Shown piece after piece: positions 32,659 to 43,140 of a stretch of DNA of 64,000 nucleotides. The stretch covers positions 13,099,411 through 13,163,410 of the forward strand of contig CM038467.1 of NCBI GenBank assembly GCA_021464415.1. The letters run 5' to 3'. The stretch's first letter is position 1; each line of letters begins with the position of its first letter. The position numbers and the translations under genes were made by a program. Below the pieces are notes generated by a model. It was not told the origin of the DNA. It did no database searches and saw only the letters and a program-made list of their open reading frames with translations. The DNA comes from Lonicera japonica (taxonomy: Eukaryota > Streptophyta > Magnoliopsida > Dipsacales > Caprifoliaceae).

Positions 32659-32860
32659 TTCATACGTACCCTTTAAATTATTTAAAGTAATTAATTTGTG
32701 AAGGACTCATCAATCGCACGAGTTGCAAACTAGTTAATATTATTAAAGTGGGGTGTTCACATATGAAAAGTTAATAAGAATAACATAGCTTTTGTAAATA
32801 TTAATAAAAAAAATAAAGTATTATCAAATAATAAAGTTTTTTAAATAGAAAATAATAATT

Positions 32861-34379
32861 AAGGACAATTATTGTATAGTGATTTTAACGAAGGACAATC
32901 TATTTATGGACTTAGTTTAAAGGATAAGTTTTTAATAAAGGACAATATAATAATAAATTAATATACAATTAAAATTTAACAAAATCCCGCTAGTACCCTT
33001 CTTGAAAATAAAAAACCGGAATTAAAATTAAAATTTTAAATAACGTATTTTTCAACAAATAATATTTAAATAAATAAATCTAAGATAACACAAATTTGAA
33101 AGTTGGTTTGAATAAGTTTTGGCGATAATGACAACAAATAAACATTCAAATTCAAATATGTAAAATCCTACCAACGTTCAGATATATTAAACAACAGCAG
33201 GGGGAAATCAAATATGTCTGATATTATACCATAATACATATGCAATATCAATATCAGACATATTTACCTACAACGAATCCATCTAAGGGTTTACTTGTAA
33301 ATAAAAGTAGACATAATGCATGTACGCATCATCTAAAAATACTTTCATTATGTAAACAAATATTAGACATATTGAAATATGAAAGTTTTAATAACGGCTC
33401 ATTTAATACCGATTTGTCACATGCAACTACAGTATATAAAATAAATAAATGGGATTGACATCCTTTTTCTATACATATCAATATCAGACATATTAACCTA
33501 CAACGAATCAATCTAATGACTTACTTGTAAATAAAAGTAGACATAATGCATATAGGCATCATCAAAAAATACTCCCATTATGTAAACAAATATTAGACAT
33601 ATTGAAATATAAAAGTTTTAATAACGGCGCATTTAATACCAATTTGCCACATGCAACTACAGTAAATAAGATAAATAAATGGGATTGACACCTTTTTCTA
33701 TACATATCAATATCAGACATATTGACCTACAACGAATTAATCTAATGGCTTACTTGTAAATAAAAGTAGACATAATGCATGTAGGCATCATCAAAAAATA
33801 CTCCCATTATGTAAACAAATATTAGACATATTTTATTAACCAAAGTTACTTTTTTTTTTAAATTGTAGAAGGCCGGGTTTCATATCCTTTTATAGCTTGG
33901 GCCTTTTTTTTTCAGAAGATGGGCCAATTATTATATAATACTGCTTTCTTTGCCATGGCCCAATTTATTACATATGAACATAAGATTTTTAGCTCATTAT
34001 TAATTACATACTTGATTTATTCAGATTCGTTTCTTAGTGTGTGGTATTTTTCCTACTGCTATGTATTCATTATTCTCCATCGGCAAAACACAAACAGTTT
34101 GCTATCGTTTTATGTGCGGGGGATCTACTACGTACTCGTTTGCGTTGTTGGTTTGCTTTATCAGCTCTATATAGTGTATTGAACGTAAAGTTATGATCTA
34201 CTCCGTTGTCCGATTATAATGATTTTTACAAGTCGGTTTCAACACGTTGTTAATGGATTTCTTGCTCGAATACTAAATCCAGGTACACACTTTCACGAAA
34301 TTGGGTTTTTATTGTTTTATACTAATTAAATTTTGATGATTTTTACAGTGTCATTATTCCATTTGCATGAAATAAGTAG

Positions 34380-34411
<32 letters not shown>

Positions 34412-34847
34412 GCATGTGTATTATGGTATAATATCAGACATATTTGATTTTCCCTGCTGTTGTTTAATATGTCTGAACGTTGGTAGTATTTTACATATTT
34501 GAATTTGAATGTTTGTTTGTTGTCATTATCGCCAAAACTAATTTTTTGTTTGTTGTCATTATCGCCAAAACTAATTCAAACCAACTTTTAAATTTGTGTT
34601 ATCTTAGATTTATTTATTTAAATATTATTTGTTAAAAAATATGTTATTTAAAATTTTAATTTTAATTCCGATTTTTTATTTTCAAGAAGGGTAATAGCAG
34701 GATTTTGTTAAATTTTAATTGTATATTAATTTATTATTATGTTGTCCTTTATTAAAAACTTGTCCTTTAAACTAATTCCAAAAATAAATTGTCCTTGGTT
34801 AGAAAGAGATTATAGAGTTTGTCCTTTAAAAAAAAAGTCCCTTTTTT
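32861..34847. mobile_element. Long inverted-repeat (foldback) element
   Basis: Arms of about 385-435 bp (about 32861-33246 and 34411-34847) are inverted copies with high similarity. The right arm has a 36-bp local duplication (TTTGTTGTCATTATCGCC twice). The interior has 230-bp tandem repeats and no transposase. Exact ends and target duplication could not be fixed. It could be a MULE-type element with long terminal repeats or a foldback element. Confidence 0.7.
33245..33833 (+). repeat. 230-bp tandem repeat, about 2.6 copies
   Basis: Copies begin ATATCAATATCAGACATATT at 33245, 33475 and 33704 (spacing 230 and 229 bp). The third is truncated after AACAAATATTAGACATATT. The repeat begins exactly where the left inverted arm ends. 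Confidence 0.9.
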
Positions 34848-35694
34848 AAATTAGGAGAGAAATCAAGTAAATATTGAGATAGATTGACGCTCAAACCATC
34901 AGACTTTACCGGCCTGATTTTGCACTGGGCCTAGACACAGCCAGCATATTTAAGATAAAAAAAAAAAATAGCAACGCTCGTATAAATATACATTTTATCT
35001 TATAAACATATGTTGCTTTTCAAAAACAGAATCCGCTATCCCAAAAAAAAATAAAAAAAATCCTAGTTGCTCGCCGTCTTCTCTGTGCGCGAAGGAACCG
35101 TTCACTCTTTCACCTTCTCCCACGCCATTTGTCGACACTTGAATCCTCCACAAAGTCGAAGGTATCTTCTCACCCTCTCCTTTCCCCTTGTTCATTGGAC
35201 ATAATTATGGTTCTAATCGGCTGCTCTACATTAATCTGTTATATTTACATATTGTAGCTATGTTTATATCATTTAGGTTTTACTTTGAATTAGATTATTT
35301 CTGGTGTGCGTTGAACCCCAATTGTTTAGTTTTGTATATGACTATATGTAGTGCTTTTAAGAGTTTCTGTAATATCTTCTGTCATTGGTGTGATGAGGCG
35401 AGGAAAAAAAGTTTTAAAAATAAGAAGGAAGTCGCAAAAGTAGAAACCCATGGTTAACATCACTAAAATTTCCAGAATCTTTGTCACCAATGCAATAAAG
35501 AATGTCATTCATCAGTCATCACATAAAATGGTCTTTGAAGATACTTCATATTATCACATATAGTATCCATATAATAAGGTGCAATGTTTTTTGAATCCCT
35601 AAAAAAATTTGTATAAAGAATAATAAAAGACTGTGTAGTTAATATTGCAAGATTCTTTTTGGTGAACAGTGCCTTTTGCAGATATCATAAATAT
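34848..35694. other. Possible promoter and untranslated exon
   Basis: A TATA-like box (TATAAATATA, about 34981-34990), a CT-rich leader and a donor-like site after GTCGAAG (about 35162) could mark the first exon of a gene downstream, perhaps the gene at 39504. No coding frame here is convincing. Confidence 0.3.
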
Positions 35695-36629
35695 TAGGGA
35701 AAATGCAAATTAGACCCTGAAGTTTGGGTCTAGATCAATTCTTCCCCTAATGTTCCAAAATCGTTAATGGCTCCCCTAAAGTTGCACAAGTGGTTCAATT
35801 CCTCTCCTATAATTCGGTCCAAATCTTTTACATTTAACCCCAAAACTTTTAAAAGTGACATTAAACCTCCTTAATTTATACTTTGTTAACACATAACCCA
35901 ATTAACACCCCCACCCTCCATCGCCAGCCATCGATCTCCATCTTCCCCAGCCACCAACCTCCTCCGACACATGAAAACACAATCAAGAAATCCCTTACAA
36001 TTTATGAATTGTCTTCCCATTGCCCCTTCCTTCTTCTTCGAAAACCCCCAACAACCCTCCTCCACTCTTTTTTTCCCCACCCCTATTTATCTTCCCATAA
36101 TCTTTCTTCATCCCACATCATCTCTCTCTATCTCTTCTCTATCTACAAAATACCCCCCTCTTTCAATTTTATCTTTAATGGAGTCCACGAATCAGTCTCA
36201 ATTCGAAGATCTTTTGCCAATCATGGCCGAAAAGTTGGGTGGGGAAGGTTTAATCGGAGAACTATGCAATGGGTTTCAATTGTTAATGAATGTTGATAAA
36301 GGGATCATCACTTTTGACAGCCTCAAGAAGAACTCTGCCCTTTTGGGTTTGCAAGATTTGAGTGACAATGATCTTTTGGGTATGTTGAAAGGAGGTGACT
36401 TTGATGGTGATGGGGCACTCAATCAAATGGAGTTTTGTATTCTTATGTTCAGATTAAAGCCCTGATTTGAAGTAGCAATCTCAGTTTTTGTTAGAAGAAG
36501 CTCTTCATCAAGAAATGAAATACTATTATTCATGATTGTAATTTTACTATGTAACCTATTTTTTCTAAATAAGTCTCTGACTTATTAATTGAATAATTAT
36601 TGTTGTTAGATCTTGGCTGATTTGTAGTG

Positions 36630-36661
<32 letters not shown>

Positions 36662-37112
36662 ATGGTGGTTGTTTGTAGTGGTCGGAGGTGGGTTGAAAAA
36701 GGTGGCCGGAATTGGAGGTGATATTGACGGATGGACGAAACAAAAGTCGAACCGTCGGAGGAATTGGTGGTTGAAAGTGGTGTTGATGGTTAGAGGAGGT
36801 TGGAGGTGTGGTGATGATTGTGTTTTCATGTAGTCGGGGGAGGTTGGTGGCCGGGAAAGATGGATATCGGTGGCTGGCAATGGTGGGTGGGGTAAAATAT
36901 TAAAAGGCAAAATAAAGGGCTTTTAGTGTCAATTTTAAAAGTTTAGGGGGTTAAGTGTAAAAGATTTGGATAGAAATCATAGACAGAGTTAGAGCCGGGG
37001 GAGGAATTGAACCACTTATGCAACTTTAGGAGAGACATTGACGATTTTGGAACATCAGGGGAATAATTGAATCTAGACCCAAACTTTAGGGTCTAATTTG
37101 CCTTTTTCCCTA
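35695..37112. mobile_element. Pack-MULE-like element with captured EF-hand gene
   Basis: The outer ends TAGGGAAAATGCAAATTAGACCC and their inverse extend into imperfect inverted repeats of about 290 bp, from about 35695-35990 to about 36815-37112. Both arms include a CCAGCCACCAACCTCC-like string and CATGAAAACACAATCA. Between the arms lies a KIC/PBP1-type gene with its own leader. Long terminal inverted repeats enclosing host gene sequence define Pack-MULEs in the Mutator superfamily. A clear 9-bp target duplication was not found, so the superfamily is an inference. Confidence 0.75.
36178..36465 (+). CDS. KIC/PBP1-type single EF-hand calcium-binding protein, truncated
   Basis: A 95-codon frame beginning MESTNQSQFEDLLPIMAEKL. 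The conserved GGEGLIGELCNGF stretch (residues about 21-33) and one EF-hand loop GDFDGDGALNQMEF (about 72-85) identify the plant family of KIC and PINOID-binding protein 1. These bind Ca2+ and regulate a kinesin-like protein or the PINOID kinase. Known members are about 125-135 residues. This one stops after FRLKP. The next ~70 nt in another frame still read like the family's C-terminal helix (QSQFLLEEALHQE), so one extra base near 36455 plus a base change to a stop have shortened it. A longer upstream frame exists but is leader and inverted-repeat sequence. TATTTAT at 36084-36090 is a possible TATA box. Confidence 0.85.
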   Translation: MESTNQSQFEDLLPIMAEKLGGEGLIGELCNGFQLLMNVDKGIITFDSLKKNSALLGLQDLSDNDLLGMLKGGDFDGDGALNQMEFCILMFRLKP

Positions 37113-39503
37113 GATATAGCATATAGCATATAATATATGTGTTTGTATGTAAAGGATTTTTTCTTGCTAAATGCTAGATCTGTTCATACTTTTAGAATTT
37201 TTGTTGATCTTTGTTTATTGAATATTTGAATCCATTAGCTCTTACTGATCTTACATAGTGAGAAAACACTCCACCAAGAGGCCTATATAAACTCTCTCTT
37301 ACAGTCTTACTATTAGAGCCAAAAAAAACTACTCTTACACCGACATTATTCACTTTCTGTTTCTCACTCTCGCAAAAAAAAAAGGATAAAAATGGTATTC
37401 TCCTGTGTTTCTCTCTCAAGAAAACAAAAGAGGGTTTCTCTACTCTGATTTTTCTCTCATCGACATTTGTGAATAAAGTGAAATCAATACCCTCTATTTT
37501 GTTTATATGCTCATTAAATCCGTTACTTCGCCACTCATATTTGTGTTTTGAGTTTTTTTGCCTACTAAATGCTAGATCTGTTTGTACTTTTTGTTGATCT
37601 TTGTTTATTGAATCCATTAGCTTTCCACTGATCTTGTATGGTGGGAGAACAATGAGGTGAATAGAATGATTTAGGTATCATTGCTGTACTGAATCGTATT
37701 TCTGTTAGGGTTTTCTTTTACCATCACTTGTGTTTGTGTTTAAGCTTCTTCTGCCTACCAAATCCTGATATTTGTTTAGTTATATCCATTGAAGCACTCA
37801 CTGATATTATCTTCTGAGAAACATTGAGATTAATGGGTTATTTAAGTAGAATACTAGAATTTATGTTCTAACTACTAAATCGTATTTCACTGTTTGGGCT
37901 TTTTGACATTTAAGCATTTGAACATTTAGGCTTTTTATGTTTCTAAATTTAAAGATTTCTGGTTGAAATTTACCGATGGATTTGTTTTCCTCCCATGTTT
38001 CACATGCATACAATTTTTCTCCTGCAGCATGTATGGCATGTATTGGGTTATAATTGTGCATGATTTAAAATGTTGATTGAAGTCAACCATTCTCTTTTCA
38101 TTAGGTTTGGGATTGTTTTAACTTGGGATGTTATCATGTTCTCCTTTGTGCACATATATAGAGAGAATTTTCTGCTGGCTCTCTATATTTATATAAACCA
38201 AATTTATACTGGGTCAGAATTATGCATGTGATTATCAACCCTCACTGTTTGAATTTACACCGCCGCCACTGCCACTGTCAACTTCCAAAGCAATTTCTGC
38301 TGCCATTATTCTTCCTCTTTAATAAGCACACACAGCCACAATCTCCATATCACCCAACTCGAATTGCTTCTCAACCCAAAAACCTCCCCATATCTCGCAT
38401 GGCTTATCTTCATTATTACCCTACTACCCTTCTTCCCCATCAGTCTCCACTCTCCAATTCCCTTACTACTAAGACCCATCTGTTCTTCGTGTTCTGATTT
38501 TATTTTTTTAAAATTTAAACTTCGATTTAAGTTTTTCGTTGTGATCGGGTGTAAATCTAGAGAGTGAAAGTAGGGCTTTCTCTTTGGCTTTGATACTGGA
38601 GAAAAATAGGGTATTTCGACAGAAAGAGAAGACATAAGTAATTTAGTCCACAAGGGAAAAAAAAACAGTGGAAGTTAGATGCCTTCCGAAAATAGGGAGT
38701 AAACCTATGTTTTGGAGTTTTTCTCAAATGCTGTATTATCTTTTGGTAAAATTTCAACTTTATTAGTTCAAAAATCACAAATTTTGTATTATTGGCAATG
38801 ATATTTCCCAAAAAGACCCAATGAAATACTAGTTGACGACTACGTGTTCTTTCCTCTGGGTAGGGTCCAAGATTTTGTATTGCGGCCAGGGTGGGAAGTG
38901 GTGTCTGGGTCTGAGGAGGGCTAACGATGTTGTGTATCCTATGTTGGAGTGATAAAGAAAATTATTCAATTATTTTTAAGAATTAAATTGGTAGCGACCT
39001 TTCCAAGAATCCGAATTATAAGTAGCCTAACATATTTATGCACTGCCATGATTCATAGATATTTCAATCTGATGTATGCATTTAATTCTCATAACAATGC
39101 ACGGGAAATTCTAATAAAGTAAAAGTGCCTCTTTTTTATTGCAAAATGTTCCTTGTTACATATCACAGGGAAGGAAAGAAAGTTTGAAAATAGTAATTTT
39201 ATACCATTACCATAGTTTTGACAAATTCCAAGTTCTCGTTTCTCATGAATCTATCATTAATCTTAATAACAGAAGTGAAACAATAATTACTTTCAAATAT
39301 TACACATGTAGTGACTGATTTATATGAAGACTTGTATTCAAACTGAAATGAGGAATTTAACGACCTTCAGAATTTCTATTGATTCCTTTGTCTTGGTGGA
39401 TGCTTATATGTGTGTGTATACATACTCCGCCCACTATTCTAAAATGTGAAGCTATTGTCAGAAAATTATATTTTATTCCATTAATTAAACGTGTCTAATG
39501 TAG
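37113..39503. other. No confident gene
   Basis: Contains a direct repeat (TGCTAGATCTGTT...TTTGTTGATCTTTGTTTATTG at about 37172-37220 and 37568-37615). A TATA-like and leader-like stretch lies at about 38180-38400 and could be the 5' end of the gene at 39504. No exon upstream of 39504 could be supported. Confidence 0.35.
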
Positions 39504-40622
39504 ATGGTTAGGAAATTTGGCGGACCTGGCGCAGCGTTTCTCATCAGCAAACTCCAAAACATCAGGAGACAGGTAATGAATTTAGTTATCTTATACATTT
39601 AATATATATTTATATTCTTGTTTTGTGTCACATAAAAGAGGCAACCGGCTCCCCCCATGATTATATCCAAAAGAAGGATACCTTACCTTTTGATGTGAAC
39701 ATAAGGACACTTGTTTTTCTTTACCTAAAATGCCCTTTCTCAATTTTCTTATTTTTTAAAAAAAATTATTTAATCACCACCAATGGGCCGCTACCACCTG
39801 CCACTCCTGCAGTGGATAGCAGTTGGTGGCGGTAGTGGAGTGATGGTTGGTGAGGCCTAGGGACCACCCACGGGATTTAGGGATAAAAAATTGTGGTAAC
39901 TTTGTAATGGACCATTCAAAACAAGTAGTCTTTTTAATGGACAGAAACTGAAAATTGTCCTTGTGGCTTAAACAAATTGTGGAGGATGTACTTCATGTGT
40001 TATGGAAAAGTAAGGTGTCCTACCCTTGAATATATTTTTAGAAAAAGAGCTCATAACTCATTCTTTCTAAAAAACATAATAGTAACGCAACTTATTGATT
40101 CTGAATTTTGTCTCGTTTTATGTATTTCAAATCTAGATTGAACAGGACAAAGCTGGTTTGGCCCCAGTTTTGATGAATTCCCAGAATGTTATCGTTCCTT
40201 CAAAACAACTTGAACAGGATCATGCAATTATTATTAGAATGAACCGGGAGGATGCCAAGAAGATGAGGCTTGTACAATCCATTTACGGTCATATGTACAA
40301 AGACCTAGATGAGATCCTCAAACAAGAGAAAGTGTTGCCGAGCAAATTACTTGAGAATGCTTCGCACCTTCTTGTTTATGCTTCCGTTTTGGAAGCTATC
40401 GTCACTTCCGCGGCGGTTGGGGAGTTTGCATGGAGTGATGGGTGGTCCAAAGTAGGGGTTGCCATAAAAGAAAAAAATTTTGGAGACGAGAAGGATATAG
40501 CTCGTGTAAAGGTGAAGAATGCAATTGCTAATCTGGATGAACAGATTGGTAGGCTCGAAGGACAGATAAAGTATAAAGTGAAGGAAGAAGCCGCAAAAAG
40601 TTGGTGGAGAAGGTTCTTTTAG
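39504..40622 (+). CDS. Unrecognised protein, two exons
   Basis: Exon 39504-39572 (MVRKFGGPGAAFLISKLQNIRRQ) is bordered by TAG and GTAATG. Exon 40137-40622 (starting IEQDKAGLAPVLMNSQNVIV and ending KSWWRRFF) follows a TCTAG acceptor and ends at TAG. The frame continues in phase 0 across a 564-bp intron. If the ATG at 39504 is the start the protein has 184 residues, but that ATG directly follows an acceptor, so upstream exons or an untranslated exon are likely. The second exon looks helical, with a possible coiled coil (about KVKNAIANLDEQIGRLEGQI) and a basic aromatic C terminus. No family was recognised and no interruption is visible. Confidence 0.6.
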
Positions 40623-43140
40623 AGGAGAAGAAAGGAAAAAGTTGGAGGAGAATAGCAAAGAGACACTAATGACACCAACATTATACAAGATATTGATAAA
40701 TTCAAAATTTTACTTTACTTTGGTTTTGGTTTATGTGCCAGATTTGTTTTTTCATTTTGCATTTAATTTAGCCATTTCTATATGACTGTTGTTCCTTGTT
40801 CCCTTAATTATTTATAGTCTTGTTTACCTTCTCCCAAGGAGGTATCAAAGTGTATTTGGAAGGATAGGGAGGAGGGAGAGAAGATGGACTGATGGAGTTC
40901 TGATTGTTTTTTATTGAGAATTTTTTTGGATTCTGTTATAATATGGAGAAATTATTTTCTCGTGTTTTCAGAGAGGAGTCGATAAGAACAACTTTTGTCG
41001 TTATTAGCCCATGAGCCTTTTCAAGGTCAGTCTTGGTAGCGAGTGAGAATTGATTAGTCAGTCTTGGTAGCAAGTGGGAATTGATTAGCAAAGAGACATA
41101 AATGGGGACTAAGTTGTAACGAATGACATAGCTATTGTATGGTCGTGAAGATATAACGAATTTACAGCAGTGAGTAATCCTTCAAGTGCTCAGCACTAAG
41201 CTCTTATTTATTAAATCTCTTATAAGTTGCGAGTACCGAGTAGTGTAGGAGGGTGATCACTCAGTTGGATTTCTTGTTGCAGCAACTTGAAATGTAGGAA
41301 TTTTCAAGATCGAGAAGGGCTTATATTACACATTTGCAATAGGTTTTCATAGGTTGTGTGCTGCTCTTCTTTTCAAGTTGTATCTAGCAACATATAAATT
41401 GCTAGAGAGTGAACTGAGCTTCAAGTGACAGGTAGAGTAAATTGCACGAGAGTGAACTGAGCTTCAGGTGAAAGGTAGAATAAGGGGTTATTGTTTAGCT
41501 CTAATACATATTTCTCTTTTGGCTACTGAAGAAAGGCAGGTCTATGTTGCAATACTTCTATAGTCTTTGTTGTTGTTGTGACTTGTCAATGTTTCTCCAC
41601 AGCTTATTTACAATCAAGTATTATTGAATATATCTTCAAAGCTTTTGAGACCTTTCATTAATAAAACTGGCACAGCAACTGCTACACTTTTCTGCAGATG
41701 GTATGCATCATGGATTCATCCTAGGTTCTCACATTCCAATGCAACCAGCGGGTCCTTGGTGTGCAGTGAGGTTGCCTAACGTATCAACATCTCGAGTTTG
41801 TTTTTGTATCCGCACTTCATTTTACGTTGAATGCTGTTTATTTTGGTTTTTTGTTCTTTTTAAAACAGAAAGGGGCAAATGCCTCCCCCAAATTTTATTA
41901 ATCAACTTTAAGAACTCACTACACATGTTTACAACGTATATTAGGAAAATACAAATCAGATCCCATAATTCTAGAGAGTAGCCCATTTCACTATTCAATT
42001 GCGTATCAATCTTTGACTTTATATTCAGATTCTCTTGATTCTCTGCTGCATAATTTTCTGCACTATTCACTTGATTATTTGCTGCATGAATTACGTGAAT
42101 ACTGGACAATACCTTGGATGAGGTATTCTTTCTCTTTATGTTTCCTGATCTGGCACAAAGCGCTTGTCTTGAGAATATTAATCCCGCATTGGGGAATTAA
42201 ACCTGTATCAACACAAATATAAGCCCAATATAGTTTGATGAGCACATAAACTATATAATAATCCAATCCAATTAGATCTGTTGTAATATCTAATTAAATT
42301 TAATATATATATATATATATATATAATAATCCAATGCAGTAGATACCCTTCTCCCTCTAGCAATAGTCAGGCTACCTAAGAACATTATATGTTTTTTGTA
42401 TCATTGAAAATTAAAGAGGACTGGATAGAGGCAAATTTCCTTAAAATAGGACTGGAAAAATCAATAATATATTATAATGGTATATATAAATGTTTCAGAT
42501 TGGGATTGATTTTTTCTATGAATAAATGGAGGTCATTAGAGTGTAGAGGTAATTGAGGTATAAATGCCTTTCTAATAAGAGGTATAAGTTTCTTGTCTAG
42601 GTTATAATTACCATTTATATATATATTCCTTTTTATTTCTGGCGCAATTGTTGTGAAAGGCTAAAAATGGAAAGCAGGTTGATCGGTCAAACTATACCAG
42701 CCGACCTAATGATTGAGAGCCAAACATGCTTAGACTATTGGAAGATCGGATAACAGTACAGGTAAGACTCCAAGCCCGATTTTGACCACCACTATAGTTT
42801 AGTCCGGTCCGATCTGGTAGATTAGAGTATAGTGGAAATTAATACCGACTTGATAAGTTGGCCAACAGACGTGAAGAATGATGCTAAGTTGGAGGATGGC
42901 ATGTGCTAAAAAGGAGATAAAGTTGATTCCTATCTGAACATAGATAATACTAAAAACAATATGAATGAGAATCTGGAGAGATATAAAATATTATAGTACT
43001 CAAATTTATCTTCTTTTGTAATTTATCCTTCGTACAAACCCTAATGTTAACCCTATGTTATACTTATAAATGGGAAAGGGTAATGCCTTTAAAGATGATC
43101 TGATCCCCAATTCACTGTTTTATTAGAAGGAATAACACAG
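40623..43140. other. Non-coding; LINE-tail-like piece and short repeats
   Basis: A local duplication (AGTCTTGGTAGCRAGTGRGAATTGATTAG twice at about 41025-41090) is present. A LINE-tail-like piece on the minus strand lies near 41865-41910, and a TA microsatellite at about 42302-42325. No gene is supported. Confidence 0.4.

Larger units (their letters stand above)
29062..32733 (+). mobile_element. Probable non-autonomous Helitron with three nested elements
   Basis: The left end TCTATATTATTAAAAAG, preceded by A, is the usual plant Helitron 5' start. The right end GCACGAGTTGCAAACTAG, followed by T, matches the usual 3' end, although the hairpin is decayed. The interior has no Rep/helicase frame. 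Within it lie a Tourist-like MITE, a MULE-type MITE and a hAT derivative, which account for about half of the length. Confidence 0.55.

Noticed and set aside
33245..33833. CRISPR-like array
   Set aside because: The 230-bp units are full tandem repeats without short repeat-spacer structure, in plant nuclear DNA.
35971..36177. N-terminal extension of the EF-hand frame
   Set aside because: Open only by chance across the leader and inverted repeat; family similarity begins at the Met at 36178.
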